Source of the DNA: DALYJJ01 sp033763935
GTDB lineage: Bacteria > Acidobacteriota > Terriglobia > Bryobacterales > Bryobacteraceae
Assembly (NCBI GenBank): GCA_033763935.1
Contig: JANRJO010000107.1
Span: 62,001 to 126,000, forward strand
Length of the DNA: 64,000 nt
Reading direction: 5' to 3'
This document shows, piece by piece, positions 32,635 through 41,498 of the stretch; positions within the stretch are counted from its first letter, which is position 1, and each line of letters begins with the position of its first letter. Position numbers and translations under genes: made by a program. Under the pieces are notes generated by a model that saw only the letters and a program-made list of their open reading frames with translations, ran no database searches and had not been told where the DNA came from.

Positions 32635-34419
32635 CTAAAGTTTCTGAAGGTCCATGACCTGTTTGAAGAAATGGACAAGCGGGGCGACGTGCGTATCAAA
32701 CGCGAATTCACTGCGATGTTTTCGGGCATTTTCCCGTTTCCGCTGGAGCACGTCATCGTCGTACAGGTGTTCCGCTACGTGCCTCATGGAGCGTGCGAAG
32801 AGGGCGCAGTCATGGCGGCGGCCGATGGTCTGGATGGCGACGCTGTGGCCCGTATTATCGCGTTGCAGGAAGGGGAGGCCGGCGGCGGCGAGCGTAGTGA
32901 GGCGGGCCGGAACGTTGAGGTCGTCCCAATTGGCGCGGGTGATTTCGCCGGTGTTTTCGCTTTGGAAGTAGTGGAGCCAGCCGGCGTCGTAGCGGGAGAA
33001 TTCCTCCACCCAGCGGTCGGCGTGCACTTGCGAATGCAGGTGGAGGTGGAGCGGTGCGAGGCCTTGGGCCTTGGCGATCCAGTTCCGCCACTCGCCCTGC
33101 GTGAAGTCTCCGTAGAAGTGCAGGTGGACGCCGTGGCGCGCGAGCTCGCCGACATCTTCGGGGTGTAAGCCGATGGGCCTGCCGGGTACGACGGTGTGGC
33201 GCTCGCGGGTGGTGTCTGAGAGGCGGGGCGTCCAACTGCCGGTGAACCAATCCAGCTTCGGGAGGTCGCCATCGAGAATCAGGCGCGGCTTCCGGCGTTC
33301 CGGGGGCGGCAGCACGGTGTCCGTCCAGGACGCGGCCTCCTCGCTGCAGAAGATATGGCCGCCGGCCATGCGGTAGATGCCCATGAGGCGCGGCCACGTC
33401 CCGCGCTCCAAACAGATGAACGGGCTCTCTTTGAAGTGCCAGACACTCGGCGTCCGGGGGTTCGCCTCGAGCAGATGATGGACGAACGGCACGGCTTGCC
33501 AGTTCAACTGCGCGTAAATCAGGTCGGCGCCGAGCGCGGGGAGGTCTGGCGGCGCAACATCGCGTACGGAACCGAACGGCAGCGGACCGACGGTGTTGTA
33601 CCACCAGGGGTCACGCATCCAGCAGCCAAACAAGGCATGACCCTGCTGCTCGAGGGCCAGTACGCGTTCGGGGTTGTAGGCGAGCTCGCCGGCGAGGACG
33701 ATCTTCAGGCCGTTTTCGGGGCGCGGTCCCGGAAGGAAGCGTGAGTAGAGGGCCTTTTCGTCGAGGCGGTTGCCCTTACTGGTATGGATGCGGATTGGCG
33801 CCGCCACCTCCCACGCCTGCCGGTAGCGATTCAGCCCACCTTCGGATTCCCGCAGCAGTTTGTGGCGCTGCCGAGGGTGGTCGAGCCACTCGCAGGTGAC
33901 TCGGCCGGTGCCGACAAACTCGCCGCGATCGCGGAGGGCGTTCCAGTACATGCGGTCGAGGTCGTCGGTAACGCACTCCTCGTCGGTGAGCCAGCGGGCA
34001 GGCGCGCGGCGGTGCAGCACCTGTACGAGTTGCAGCGGCTCGCCGGGAACGGTCTGGAGGGCGTAGCGATTGTAGTGGTGGCGGACTCCGGAGAACGCGG
34101 CGGCCGCGTGGGGGAAGTCCTCGAGGCATTGAAGCAAGGTGGCGAGATGGTCGCGGTGGCAGACGTCATCGGCCGGCAGGTAGGCGAGGTAATCGGCGCG
34201 GGCGGCGGCGAGGCCGGCGTTGAGAGCGGCTCCGAGTCCAACCTCTGGCGGAGCGTTGATGAAGCGAATACGGGGGTCGCCGGCGTGTTCAGGCTGATGG
34301 CGGGCGACGAGCAGCAGTTCCCACTGCGGCAAAGTTTGACGTCGCAAGGCAGCGAGGGCGCGGTGCAGAAAGGGCGAGCGGTCGCGCAGCGGCATGACGA
34401 CCGAGACGAGGGGGTCCAC
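32635..34419 (-). CDS. Two-domain glycosyltransferase (GT2 + GT-B-like), paralogue A
   Basis: Protein of 594 residues. Residues 1-about 220 are a GT2 domain with SVVMPLRDRSP and the DXD-like YLPADDV; the middle holds GVRHHYNR and VTCEWLDHP. From about 245 a second domain starts (LKIVLAGELAYNPERVLALE, YNTVGPLPFGSV, WHFKESPFIC, GRPIGLHPEDV, FSRYDAGWLHYF) that looks like a GT-B or CgeB-type transferase. The gene at 36875-38680 is a full-length paralogue. GTG start at 34419; no strong ribosome site. First gene of the leftward glycan operon, divergent from 34573. Confidence 0.8.
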   Translation of the reverse strand: MDPLVSVVMPLRDRSPFLHRALAALRRQTLPQWELLLVARHQPEHAGDPRIRFINAPPEVGLGAALNAGLAAARADYLAYLPADDVCHRDHLATLLQCLEDFPHAAAAFSGVRHHYNRYALQTVPGEPLQLVQVLHRRAPARWLTDEECVTDDLDRMYWNALRDRGEFVGTGRVTCEWLDHPRQRHKLLRESEGGLNRYRQAWEVAAPIRIHTSKGNRLDEKALYSRFLPGPRPENGLKIVLAGELAYNPERVLALEQQGHALFGCWMRDPWWYNTVGPLPFGSVRDVAPPDLPALGADLIYAQLNWQAVPFVHHLLEANPRTPSVWHFKESPFICLERGTWPRLMGIYRMAGGHIFCSEEAASWTDTVLPPPERRKPRLILDGDLPKLDWFTGSWTPRLSDTTRERHTVVPGRPIGLHPEDVGELARHGVHLHFYGDFTQGEWRNWIAKAQGLAPLHLHLHSQVHADRWVEEFSRYDAGWLHYFQSENTGEITRANWDDLNVPARLTTLAAAGLPFLQRDNTGHSVAIQTIGRRHDCALFARSMRHVAEHLYDDDVLQRKRENARKHRSEFAFDTHVAPLVHFFKQVMDLQKL

Positions 34420-34572
34420 GACATTGCACGCCGCGCGCCGCTCTGCAACCGGATGACGGAACTATCAGGCAGCGGCAGCTTTTACAACTCGAAGCCGTAG
34501 CTTTTACGCTCTGGACTTCACGATGCCGCGAAATCGCCGGTAGGAACTCCAAGTGCAGTCACGCCGCGCGTA

Positions 34573-35832
34573 ATGACCGAGGTACTGACTCCCGACCAGG
34601 CGGCGGCAGGCATCCTCGAGTGCTGCCTTCGCCACGAGCCTCCACCGTCCGATGCGGTTGGATATCTTCTGAACGAAGCATCGAGCGAGGATGAAGAGCG
34701 AGCCCGGGTGGCTACAAAGGCGCTGTTTACCGGTTTGGTCGAGCCGCTCTGCGACCGCTTCGATCGGGAGCTGGTAGAAGCCTACGTGGAGCTGTTCTCC
34801 TGGGCGTGCGCGCCGGTGGTGGGGGTGCGGCGAAGCGACCTGGTCTGCCGCTATGAGCGGGTCCGGCGGCCGAAGCCGTTCGCGGGCGCACCGCCTGAGC
34901 GGGTGTTCGTGCTCTCGCGGATTACAGTTGGGGCGGACGTGGCTGTCACCAGCGTGCTGATGGATGCGGCGCACAAACGGTTCCCGGGCTCGCAGGTGGT
35001 GTTTGTCGGTCCGGCGAAGAACTACGAGTTGTTCGAGGGAGCGGGCTGGGTGCGGCATGCTCCTTTCAGCTATGGGCGGCGCAGTGCGTTGCCGGAACGG
35101 CTGGCGGTGTTCAATCCTTTGCGGCACATGATGGGTACCGAGGACGCCATCGTCATCGATCCCGATTCGCGGCTGACGCAGTTAGGCCTACTGCCAGTGT
35201 GCCCAGAGGACCGCTACTACTTTTTCGAGAGCCGCGCTTATGGGGGTGCTGGAACGGAGCCGCTTTCGACGCTGGCCTCGCGGTGGGCGGCGGAGATCTT
35301 CGATGTGGAGGATGCGCAGGCTTTCGTGGCGCCGAAACCCGTGCCCGCACCGGGGGAGCGGCCCTTGATCACGGTGAGCCTGGGAGTGGGTGAGAATCCC
35401 GCGCGGCGGGTGAACGATCCTTTCGAAGGCCGGTTGTTGAGCGCGATGGGCGAATTGGGCGGCGTGGTGGTGGTGGACAAGGGACCGGGGGGAGAAGAAG
35501 CGGAACGTGTGGAACGCGCCCTGGCCGGGGTGGTAGACAAGCCCCAGGTGCAGGCGCACGAGGGGAGCTTCGCTTCGTTCGCATCGCTGATCTGTCAGAG
35601 TTCGCTCTACGTGGGATACGATTCCTCCGGCCAGCACGTCGCCGCGGCGGCCGCCATCCCGGAGGTAACGGTGTGCGCCGGACACCTGTCGGACCGCATG
35701 AGCCAGCGGTGGCGGCCGTCGGGGAAAGGCTCTTCGGCTGTCTTCAGGGTGGAGCCGCCGGTGACGGTGGATGCCCTGGTGGAAGATGTGATGACGGCGG
35801 CGCGGGGGCTGTTACGCGGGAAGCAGACTTGA
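34573..35832 (+). CDS. GT9-like glycosyltransferase of uncertain family
   Basis: Protein of 419 residues. The N-terminal about 100 residues are helical without known motif. A GT-B-like unit follows with RVFVLSRITVGADVAVTSVL (GT9-type opening) and a C-terminal part with LYVGYDSSGQHVAAAAAIP, the equivalent of the GT9 donor-site NDTG...HLAAALG. It begins the divergent + strand operon, followed by a TTGA overlap with a true GT9 gene. The first helical domain and the changed donor-site residues make the activity uncertain. The 153-bp divergent gap upstream shows no clear promoter. Confidence 0.7.
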   Translation: MTEVLTPDQAAAGILECCLRHEPPPSDAVGYLLNEASSEDEERARVATKALFTGLVEPLCDRFDRELVEAYVELFSWACAPVVGVRRSDLVCRYERVRRPKPFAGAPPERVFVLSRITVGADVAVTSVLMDAAHKRFPGSQVVFVGPAKNYELFEGAGWVRHAPFSYGRRSALPERLAVFNPLRHMMGTEDAIVIDPDSRLTQLGLLPVCPEDRYYFFESRAYGGAGTEPLSTLASRWAAEIFDVEDAQAFVAPKPVPAPGERPLITVSLGVGENPARRVNDPFEGRLLSAMGELGGVVVVDKGPGGEEAERVERALAGVVDKPQVQAHEGSFASFASLICQSSLYVGYDSSGQHVAAAAAIPEVTVCAGHLSDRMSQRWRPSGKGSSAVFRVEPPVTVDALVEDVMTAARGLLRGKQT

Positions 35833-36878
35833 GCGGAGCAGCGGGCGAGAACGTCCTGGCGGTGCGGCTGGATAACATCGGCGATGTGGTTATGCTGTCG
35901 CCCGCGTTGCGCGCGATGCGTGAGGCGATGCCGGCGTCCCGGCTTACGCTGCTGGCGACGAAAGCGGGGGCGAAGGTCGCGCCTCTTCTGCCGTGGGTGG
36001 ATGCGGTGGAGGTGATCCGGCCGTTGTGGCAGGATCTGAAGCCGCCGGCGACGGCCGCTCCGGAAGTGGAAGAAGAGCTGATTTCGCGGCTGCGGGCTTA
36101 CGATCGGGCGTACATTTTCACGAGTTTTTCGCAATCGCCGCACCCGCCGGCTCTGTTGCTCGAGAAGGCCGGCGTGCCGGTGCGGGTGGGCCAATCGAAG
36201 GAACGGGACAGTGTGCTGACGCATGCGATCGCGCCGCCGCCGGACGATTCGCATCAGACGGAGCGCAGCCTTTGGCTGCTGGAGCAGGCGGGGGTGCGCG
36301 TCGCGAGGCGGGAGTTGGAACTGCGGATTCCTGACGAGGCGGAGCGAACGGCGGAGGAGCGGCTACGAGCGGCGGGAATCGATCCCGAGGAACCCTACAT
36401 CGCGGTGGCGCCGGGCGCGAGTTGTCCGTCGCGGCGCTACCCGCCCGCCGGGTTCGCGGCGGCGTTACGCGAGCTGTGCCGGGAGACGAAGATGCAGGCC
36501 GTAGTGCTGGGAAGCGAGAGCGAGAGCGGCCTGGCGCAGGACGTTCTGCGCGGCGCCGAGCGGCCGCTGAGCGGAGACTTGACCAAAGATGTCTCTGTTC
36601 CCGTAATGGCCGCGCTGATTCGCAGGGCGCGCCTGTTCCTGGGGAATAACTCCGGAGGCATGCACATCGCTGACGCGCTGCGCACACCGATGGTGATCCT
36701 GTATTCCGGCACGGAGCTGCACGAGCAGTTCGCGCCCCGATCGGCCGCGGCCCGGCTGCTGACGCGGCCCGTGCCGTGCCAACCCTGCCATACGTTCTCC
36801 TGCCCGTTTCGGTCGGAGTGCCTCGACGTTGGGGCGGGCGAGGTGGTGCGCGCGGCGCTGCAGGTTCTGGCGCAATGA
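35829..36878 (+). CDS. GT9 family (heptosyltransferase-like) glycosyltransferase
   Basis: GT9 enzyme of 349 residues: NVLAVRLDNIGDVVMLSPALR at the start, YDRAYIFTSFSQSP in the first domain, APGASCPSRRYPPAGF and NNSGGMHIADALRTP in the donor domain, and the C-terminal Cys patch CQPCHTFSCPFRSEC. The only start that fits is a TTG at 35829, within a TTGA overlap of the preceding stop; upstream in-frame codons to 35673 lie inside that gene. Ends in an ATGA overlap with the two-domain glycosyltransferase. Probably adds a heptose-like sugar. Confidence 0.88.
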   Translation: MSGAAGENVLAVRLDNIGDVVMLSPALRAMREAMPASRLTLLATKAGAKVAPLLPWVDAVEVIRPLWQDLKPPATAAPEVEEELISRLRAYDRAYIFTSFSQSPHPPALLLEKAGVPVRVGQSKERDSVLTHAIAPPPDDSHQTERSLWLLEQAGVRVARRELELRIPDEAERTAEERLRAAGIDPEEPYIAVAPGASCPSRRYPPAGFAAALRELCRETKMQAVVLGSESESGLAQDVLRGAERPLSGDLTKDVSVPVMAALIRRARLFLGNNSGGMHIADALRTPMVILYSGTELHEQFAPRSAAARLLTRPVPCQPCHTFSCPFRSECLDVGAGEVVRAALQVLAQ

Positions 36879-38680
36879 CGCCGCGCGTCACCGTGGTCAC
36901 GCCGATCTTCGAGCAGGAGGAGTTCCTGGCGCGGGCGATGGACAGCCTTTTGCGGCAGAGGCTCCGGGACTGGGAATGCGTGGTGGTGGACGATGGCTCC
37001 GAGCGTCCGGTGGAACTGCCTGTCGAGGACGGGCGAGTCCGGTTGGAGCGCTGGACGGTGAACCAGGGCCTGGGGGCGGCTTTGAACCATGGACTGCGTC
37101 TCGGCGCGGGTTCGCTGATGGCGTACCTGCCGGCAGACGACGTCTGGTATGAAGACCATCTCGAGCGGCTGGTGCAAACGCTGGAAGCGAACCCGGCGGC
37201 GGTAGCGGCGTACAGCGGCGTGCGGCATCACTACAACCGCACGGCGGAAGGGCCCGTGGACGGTGAGGCGTTGCAACTGGTGCAGGTGATGCATCGCCGG
37301 ACGAGTCTGCTTTGGATGGAGCGTCGTGAGCTGGTAACGGACGATCTGGAGCGGATGTTCTGGGCACGGCTTCGCGCCGAGGGCGCCTTCGTGGGCACGG
37401 GCCAGGTGACCTGCGAATGGGTGGACCATCCGGGGCAGAGGCACAAAGCGATTCGAGAGCCGATCGGCGGCCTCAATCGCTACCGGAGCCGGTATCGTGT
37501 GCAGCAGCCGCTGCGCTTTCACTCGAGCGCCGGCCACTGTACCGACGAAGCCGAACTGTACGCGCGCTTCCGGGGACGGACGGCGGCGCCGGCAGCGGAC
37601 GGGCTGAAGATCGCGCTGGTGGGAGAACTGGCGTACAACCCCGACCGCGTCCTGGCGCTCGAGGAGCTGGGGCACCGGCTGTACGGGCTGTGGATGCCGG
37701 AGCCGTACGGGTACAACACCGTGGGCCCGCTGCCGTTCGGCAACGTGGCCGATCTGTCGTTGGAGGATGTGCCGGGCGTGAAGCCAGACGTGTTCTACGG
37801 CCTGCTGAACTGGCAGGCAGTGCCTTGGGCGCACGCGGTGATGACCCGATTCCCGGAGATCCCATTCGTCTGGCATTTCAAAGAAGGCCCATTCATCTGC
37901 ATCAATCGCGGAACATTTCCGCAGCTTCTGGAGTTGTACGCGCGTTCGGCGGGCCAAGTATATGTGAGCGAAGAGATGCGAGAGTGGTTCGCCGACTTCC
38001 TTCCGGAGCCGCCCCAGCGCACGCTGGTGCTGGACGGCGATCTGCCGAAGCAGGAGTGGTTCGAGGGGACTTTCTCGCCGAAGCTTTCCGAGCAGGACGG
38101 CGAATGGCACACGGTGGTGGCCGGGCGGCCCATCGGACTGCATGCGCACGTGGTGGCGGAGCTGGCGGCACAGGGAATACACGTGCATTTTTACGGGGAG
38201 GCGACGCACGCGCTGTGGAAAGAGTGGATTGAGCGAACGGGCCGGCTGGCGCGGGGCTATCTGCATCTGCACCCGAACGTAGATTGCCGTGGGTGGGTGC
38301 AGGAGTTCTCGCGCTACGACGCGGGGTGGCTCCATTTCTTCGAGAGCCGCAACGAAGGGGAGATGGCCCGCGCCGATTGGGACGACCTGAATGTTCCGGC
38401 GCGGATCGGCCCGATGATGGCGGCGGGGCTTCCGCTGCTGCAGAGAGAGAACGCGGGCGCGCGGGTGGCGACCGAGCGGCTGGCGAAGGGGCTCGGGATC
38501 GGGTTGTCTTTCAGGGACGCTGAGGAACTGGCGGAGCAACTGCAGGATCGGGTGCGCTTGGCGGAGATCGCGGCCAATGTCCGGCGCGCGAGGCAGCAGT
38601 TTACATTCGATCACCACGCGCCGCGCCTGGTCGCGTTCTTTCGTTCCTGTCTTCAGGGGCGCCCGGCGACGAGGCCTTGA
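36875..38680 (+). CDS. Two-domain glycosyltransferase (GT2 + GT-B-like), paralogue B
   Basis: Protein of 601 residues, collinear with the gene at 32635-34419 and about half identical by eye over its length. Shared blocks are YLPADDV, GVRHHYNR, LQLVQVMHRR, FVGTGQVTCEW, GELAYNPDRVLALE, YNTVGPLPFGNV, NWQAVPWAH, WHFKEGPFIC, GRPIGLHAHVV and EFSRYDAGWLHFF. The GT2 domain has VVTPIFEQEE and DDGS, which paralogue A has lost (ARHQPE in its place). The ATG at 36875 overlaps the GT9 stop (ATGA). It probably uses two donor sugars or acts as a bifunctional enzyme. Confidence 0.82.
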   Translation: MTPRVTVVTPIFEQEEFLARAMDSLLRQRLRDWECVVVDDGSERPVELPVEDGRVRLERWTVNQGLGAALNHGLRLGAGSLMAYLPADDVWYEDHLERLVQTLEANPAAVAAYSGVRHHYNRTAEGPVDGEALQLVQVMHRRTSLLWMERRELVTDDLERMFWARLRAEGAFVGTGQVTCEWVDHPGQRHKAIREPIGGLNRYRSRYRVQQPLRFHSSAGHCTDEAELYARFRGRTAAPAADGLKIALVGELAYNPDRVLALEELGHRLYGLWMPEPYGYNTVGPLPFGNVADLSLEDVPGVKPDVFYGLLNWQAVPWAHAVMTRFPEIPFVWHFKEGPFICINRGTFPQLLELYARSAGQVYVSEEMREWFADFLPEPPQRTLVLDGDLPKQEWFEGTFSPKLSEQDGEWHTVVAGRPIGLHAHVVAELAAQGIHVHFYGEATHALWKEWIERTGRLARGYLHLHPNVDCRGWVQEFSRYDAGWLHFFESRNEGEMARADWDDLNVPARIGPMMAAGLPLLQRENAGARVATERLAKGLGIGLSFRDAEELAEQLQDRVRLAEIAANVRRARQQFTFDHHAPRLVAFFRSCLQGRPATRP

Positions 38681-38864
38681 GCAGCGGCGGCAAGGGCGCA
38701 GACAAACACGTGCAGCAGCATTCCGTAGTGAATCCAATTCCGCGTAAATCGCAGGACGAATCGAGTGTCGTGCCGCCAGTTCTTCATGGCCCGCGGAGAC
38801 AGTTTCGCTGGTCCGCGGGCGGCGGGCAAGGTCCTGGAGTACTGGAACCCTTACAATGATTTTT

Positions 38865-40067
38865 ATGTCTTCGCCCGCCGGTGAGTTCTACCGGATTCAG
38901 AAGCTGCCGCCCTACGTCTTTGCGGTGGTAAACGAGATGAAGGCGCGTCTGCGCGCGGATCAAAAAGACGTGGTGGATTTCGGGATGGGCAATCCCGACG
39001 GCGCGACGCCGCGCCCGGTGGTGTCCAAGCTGGTAGAAGCCGCCCGAAACCCCAGGAATCACAGGTATTCGCTGTCCAAGGGCATTCCGCGGCTCCGCGA
39101 AGAGATCGTCAAGCGCTACCAGGGACGGTACGGGGTTCAACTGGATCCGGAGAAGGAGGCGATCGTCACGATCGGCGCGAAGGACGCGCTGGCGCACCTT
39201 CTGTTCGCGACCATCGGCCCGGGTGACGCCGTTGTTTCGCCCAATCCCGCGTACCCCATCCACCAGTACGGAGTCGTGATGGCGGATGGCCATGCGTGCA
39301 TGCTGCCCATGCCGAATCCGGCGGAATTCTTGAACGGACTGGAGCATCTGTACCGGACGTCCAGCCGGACGCCGAAGATGATTCTCATCTCGTTTCCCCA
39401 TAATCCGACCACGCAGTGCGTGGACCTTGCGTTCATGAAGGAAGTGGTACGGCTGGCGGCGCACTACGGTTCGATGATCGTGCACGATTTCGCCTATGCG
39501 GATATTGCTTTCGACGGCTACCGTCCTCCGAGCATTTTGCAGGTGGAGGGGGCCAAGGAGATCGCGGTGGAGATCTACTCGCTGTCGAAGAGCTTCAACA
39601 TGGCGGGGTGGCGGGTGGGCTTCTGCCTGGGAAATCCGCGGATGATTAACGCGCTGGCGAGGATTAAGAGCTACCTCGACTACGGGATCTTTCAACCCAT
39701 CCAGATCGCGGCCATCATTGCTTTGCGCGAGTGCGAAGAAGACACCGAGAAGATCTGCGAGATGTACCGCAAGCGGCGCGACCTGCTGGTCTCCGGGTTG
39801 AACCATGCGGGTTGGCCGGTGACGGCGCCGCAAGGGTCGATGTTTCTGTGGGCCCGTATTCCGGAGCCTTTCCAGGGGATGGGCTCGCTGGAATTCGCGA
39901 AGCTGCTGCTGGAAAAATCCCTGGTTGCCGTTTCACCGGGCATCGGTTTTGGGCCAATGGGCGAAGGGCACGTCCGCTTTGCTTTTATTGAGAATCACCA
40001 TCGGACGCGGCAGGCGGTTCGGGCCATCAAGCACTTCCTGAAGACGGGCGGCGAAACGGGTCTATAA
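38865..40067 (+). CDS. PLP aminotransferase class I/II (AlaC / LL-DAP-AT-like)
   Basis: Fold-type I aminotransferase of 400 residues. The PLP lysine is Lys242 in SLSKSFNMAGWRVGF, with FGMGNPDG near the N-terminus, SFPHNPTT and the C-terminal FAFIENHHR. It most resembles glutamate-pyruvate aminotransferase AlaC and the related LL-diaminopimelate aminotransferase-like group. The ATG at 38865 matches the usual N-terminus; an ATG three codons upstream (38856) is possible and neither has a strong ribosome site. Followed after 7 bp by a GNAT gene. Exact amino donor not determinable. Confidence 0.9.
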   Translation: MSSPAGEFYRIQKLPPYVFAVVNEMKARLRADQKDVVDFGMGNPDGATPRPVVSKLVEAARNPRNHRYSLSKGIPRLREEIVKRYQGRYGVQLDPEKEAIVTIGAKDALAHLLFATIGPGDAVVSPNPAYPIHQYGVVMADGHACMLPMPNPAEFLNGLEHLYRTSSRTPKMILISFPHNPTTQCVDLAFMKEVVRLAAHYGSMIVHDFAYADIAFDGYRPPSILQVEGAKEIAVEIYSLSKSFNMAGWRVGFCLGNPRMINALARIKSYLDYGIFQPIQIAAIIALRECEEDTEKICEMYRKRRDLLVSGLNHAGWPVTAPQGSMFLWARIPEPFQGMGSLEFAKLLLEKSLVAVSPGIGFGPMGEGHVRFAFIENHHRTRQAVRAIKHFLKTGGETGL

Positions 40068-40074
40068 TCCCCTC

Positions 40075-41043
40075 ATGGCCGCACTCCCGGAGTCGCCGCC
40101 GATGCAGGTCTTGGACCTGCGCCACCTGCGTGCCGATGCGCTGGACTCGCTTCTGGCCGAGGAGGTGGAGCACTGGAGGCGGTCGCTGCACTGGGATTTT
40201 CGGGCGTCGGCCGACTTGGTGCGCCGGTTTGTGGGAATGCGCGCGTTGAGCGGCGTTGCACTGCACTCCGGCGGCCGCACGGTGGGATATTGCTACTACG
40301 TCACCGAGGATCGCAAGGGGCTGATCGGGGACCTCTACGTCTGCGACGAGTTCCGCAGTGCGGAGAGCGAAGGGATGCTGTTGTCGGCGGTGCTGGACGT
40401 TCTGTTGCGGCCGGGGTTCGTGCGTCGCGTGGAGAGCCAGCCGATGATGATGCTCGAAGCATCGGCGCGGGATCTGCGGGGCGCGGCGTACCTGAAGACG
40501 TTTGAACGCAACTTCATGCGGATGGACCTGGCGGGCGTGGAGAACCTTCCGGAGGGCGCGGCGTTCGACCAGATCGAGTTAGAGAACTGGCAGCTTTCCT
40601 GGCAGGAGGAGTCTGCGCACGTGATTGCGGACGCGTACTACAGCCATGTGGACAGCCTGATCAACGACCAATACCGATCCGTGGCCGGGGCGCGGCATTT
40701 TCTGACGAACATTGTGCAATATCCGGGCTGCGGGACGTTCTACGCGCCGGCCTCCTTCGTGGCGTGGCACCGGGAGTCGCGGCGGGTGTGCGGAGTGTGC
40801 CTGTCGAGCATGGTGGCTCGTGAGGTCGGGCACATCACGCAGGTGTGCGTGTCGCCGGCGGTGAAGGGGACCGGGGTGGGCTATGAACTGATGCGAACAG
40901 CCTTGCAGTCCTTCGCAGCGGCCGGCTGCAGGGAGGCAACGCTCACCGTGACGGCTTCCAACGCCAAAGCGGTGGAATTGTATGAGCGCCTCGGCTTTCG
41001 CACGATGAAGCGCTTCCACGCTTGCGTTTGGGAAGGGTTTTAG
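40075..41043 (+). CDS. GNAT-family N-acetyltransferase
   Basis: Protein of 322 residues. The C-terminal about 130 residues form a normal GNAT domain with QVCVSPAVKGTGVGYELM, where V-x-x-x-x-x-G-x-G is the acetyl-CoA P-loop, and AVELYERLGF. The N-terminal half also looks like a diverged GNAT fold (GLIGDLYVCDEFRS), so it may be a tandem GNAT. Seven bp after the aminotransferase, probably one transcript. The acceptor is unknown. The stop overlaps by 4 bp the convergent 3D-domain gene. Confidence 0.85.
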   Translation: MAALPESPPMQVLDLRHLRADALDSLLAEEVEHWRRSLHWDFRASADLVRRFVGMRALSGVALHSGGRTVGYCYYVTEDRKGLIGDLYVCDEFRSAESEGMLLSAVLDVLLRPGFVRRVESQPMMMLEASARDLRGAAYLKTFERNFMRMDLAGVENLPEGAAFDQIELENWQLSWQEESAHVIADAYYSHVDSLINDQYRSVAGARHFLTNIVQYPGCGTFYAPASFVAWHRESRRVCGVCLSSMVAREVGHITQVCVSPAVKGTGVGYELMRTALQSFAAAGCREATLTVTASNAKAVELYERLGFRTMKRFHACVWEGF

Positions 41044-41399
41044 CGCTTCGCCGCTTCCTGCTTCGGTTTAGCGAGAACGCGTACCCGCACGGTCTTCTTG
41101 CCGAATTTCTTGGCCTCGGCAGGGTTGTCGATGAAGATATCGATCTCGCGTCCGCGGATTTTGGGGCCGCTGTCCTGGACGATGTATTCGCCCGAGTACG
41201 GTCCGGCGTCCTGCACTTCGATCCTGGTACCCACCGGAAGCACGGAGTGGTCCGCGGCGACGGTGCGGCCCTCGCGGGTTTGCTTGCCGGACGACGTTTC
41301 GCCCTCCACCGAGTAGGCTGTGGCGGTGAAGCTCTGCCAGCGGCCAGGCTTCTCAGCGCAGGCAGCGGCGGCGAGGCAAAGCAGAACGATCAGTTTCAT
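41040..41399 (-). CDS. Secreted 3D-domain (RlpA/MltA-type barrel) protein
   Basis: Protein of 119 residues with a signal peptide (MKLIVLLCLAAAACAE). A single 3D domain follows: TATAYS at the start, the IVQDSGPKIRGREIDIF segment with three Asp that names the family, then VRVRVL. Such domains occur in lytic transglycosylases and resuscitation-type wall enzymes. Here no other catalytic module is present. The start at 41399 is chosen over 41936 because the signal peptide begins there. Confidence 0.85.
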   Translation of the reverse strand: MKLIVLLCLAAAACAEKPGRWQSFTATAYSVEGETSSGKQTREGRTVAADHSVLPVGTRIEVQDAGPYSGEYIVQDSGPKIRGREIDIFIDNPAEAKKFGKKTVRVRVLAKPKQEAAKR

Positions 41400-41498
41400 C
41401 AATGGGAACCTCCTCCGGAGATGAGAGTAGGAATTCGGCAGGACTGTTTCCGGGGAGGCACCTGGAACCGGCGAGGTGGGGGCGGGGTCTAACGGGTT

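Noticed and set aside
36437..38737. 766-codon open frame on the - strand
   Set aside because: Exactly antisense to the two-domain glycosyltransferase paralogue B; product is Arg/His/Pro-rich with no family motif. A shadow caused by high GC at third codon positions.
38653..38787. 44-codon - strand frame with one hydrophobic stretch (starts MKNWRHDTRFVLRF)
   Set aside because: Overlaps the 3' end of paralogue B in antisense, no ribosome site, too short to judge; kept only as a note because its hydrophobic segment looks membrane-like.
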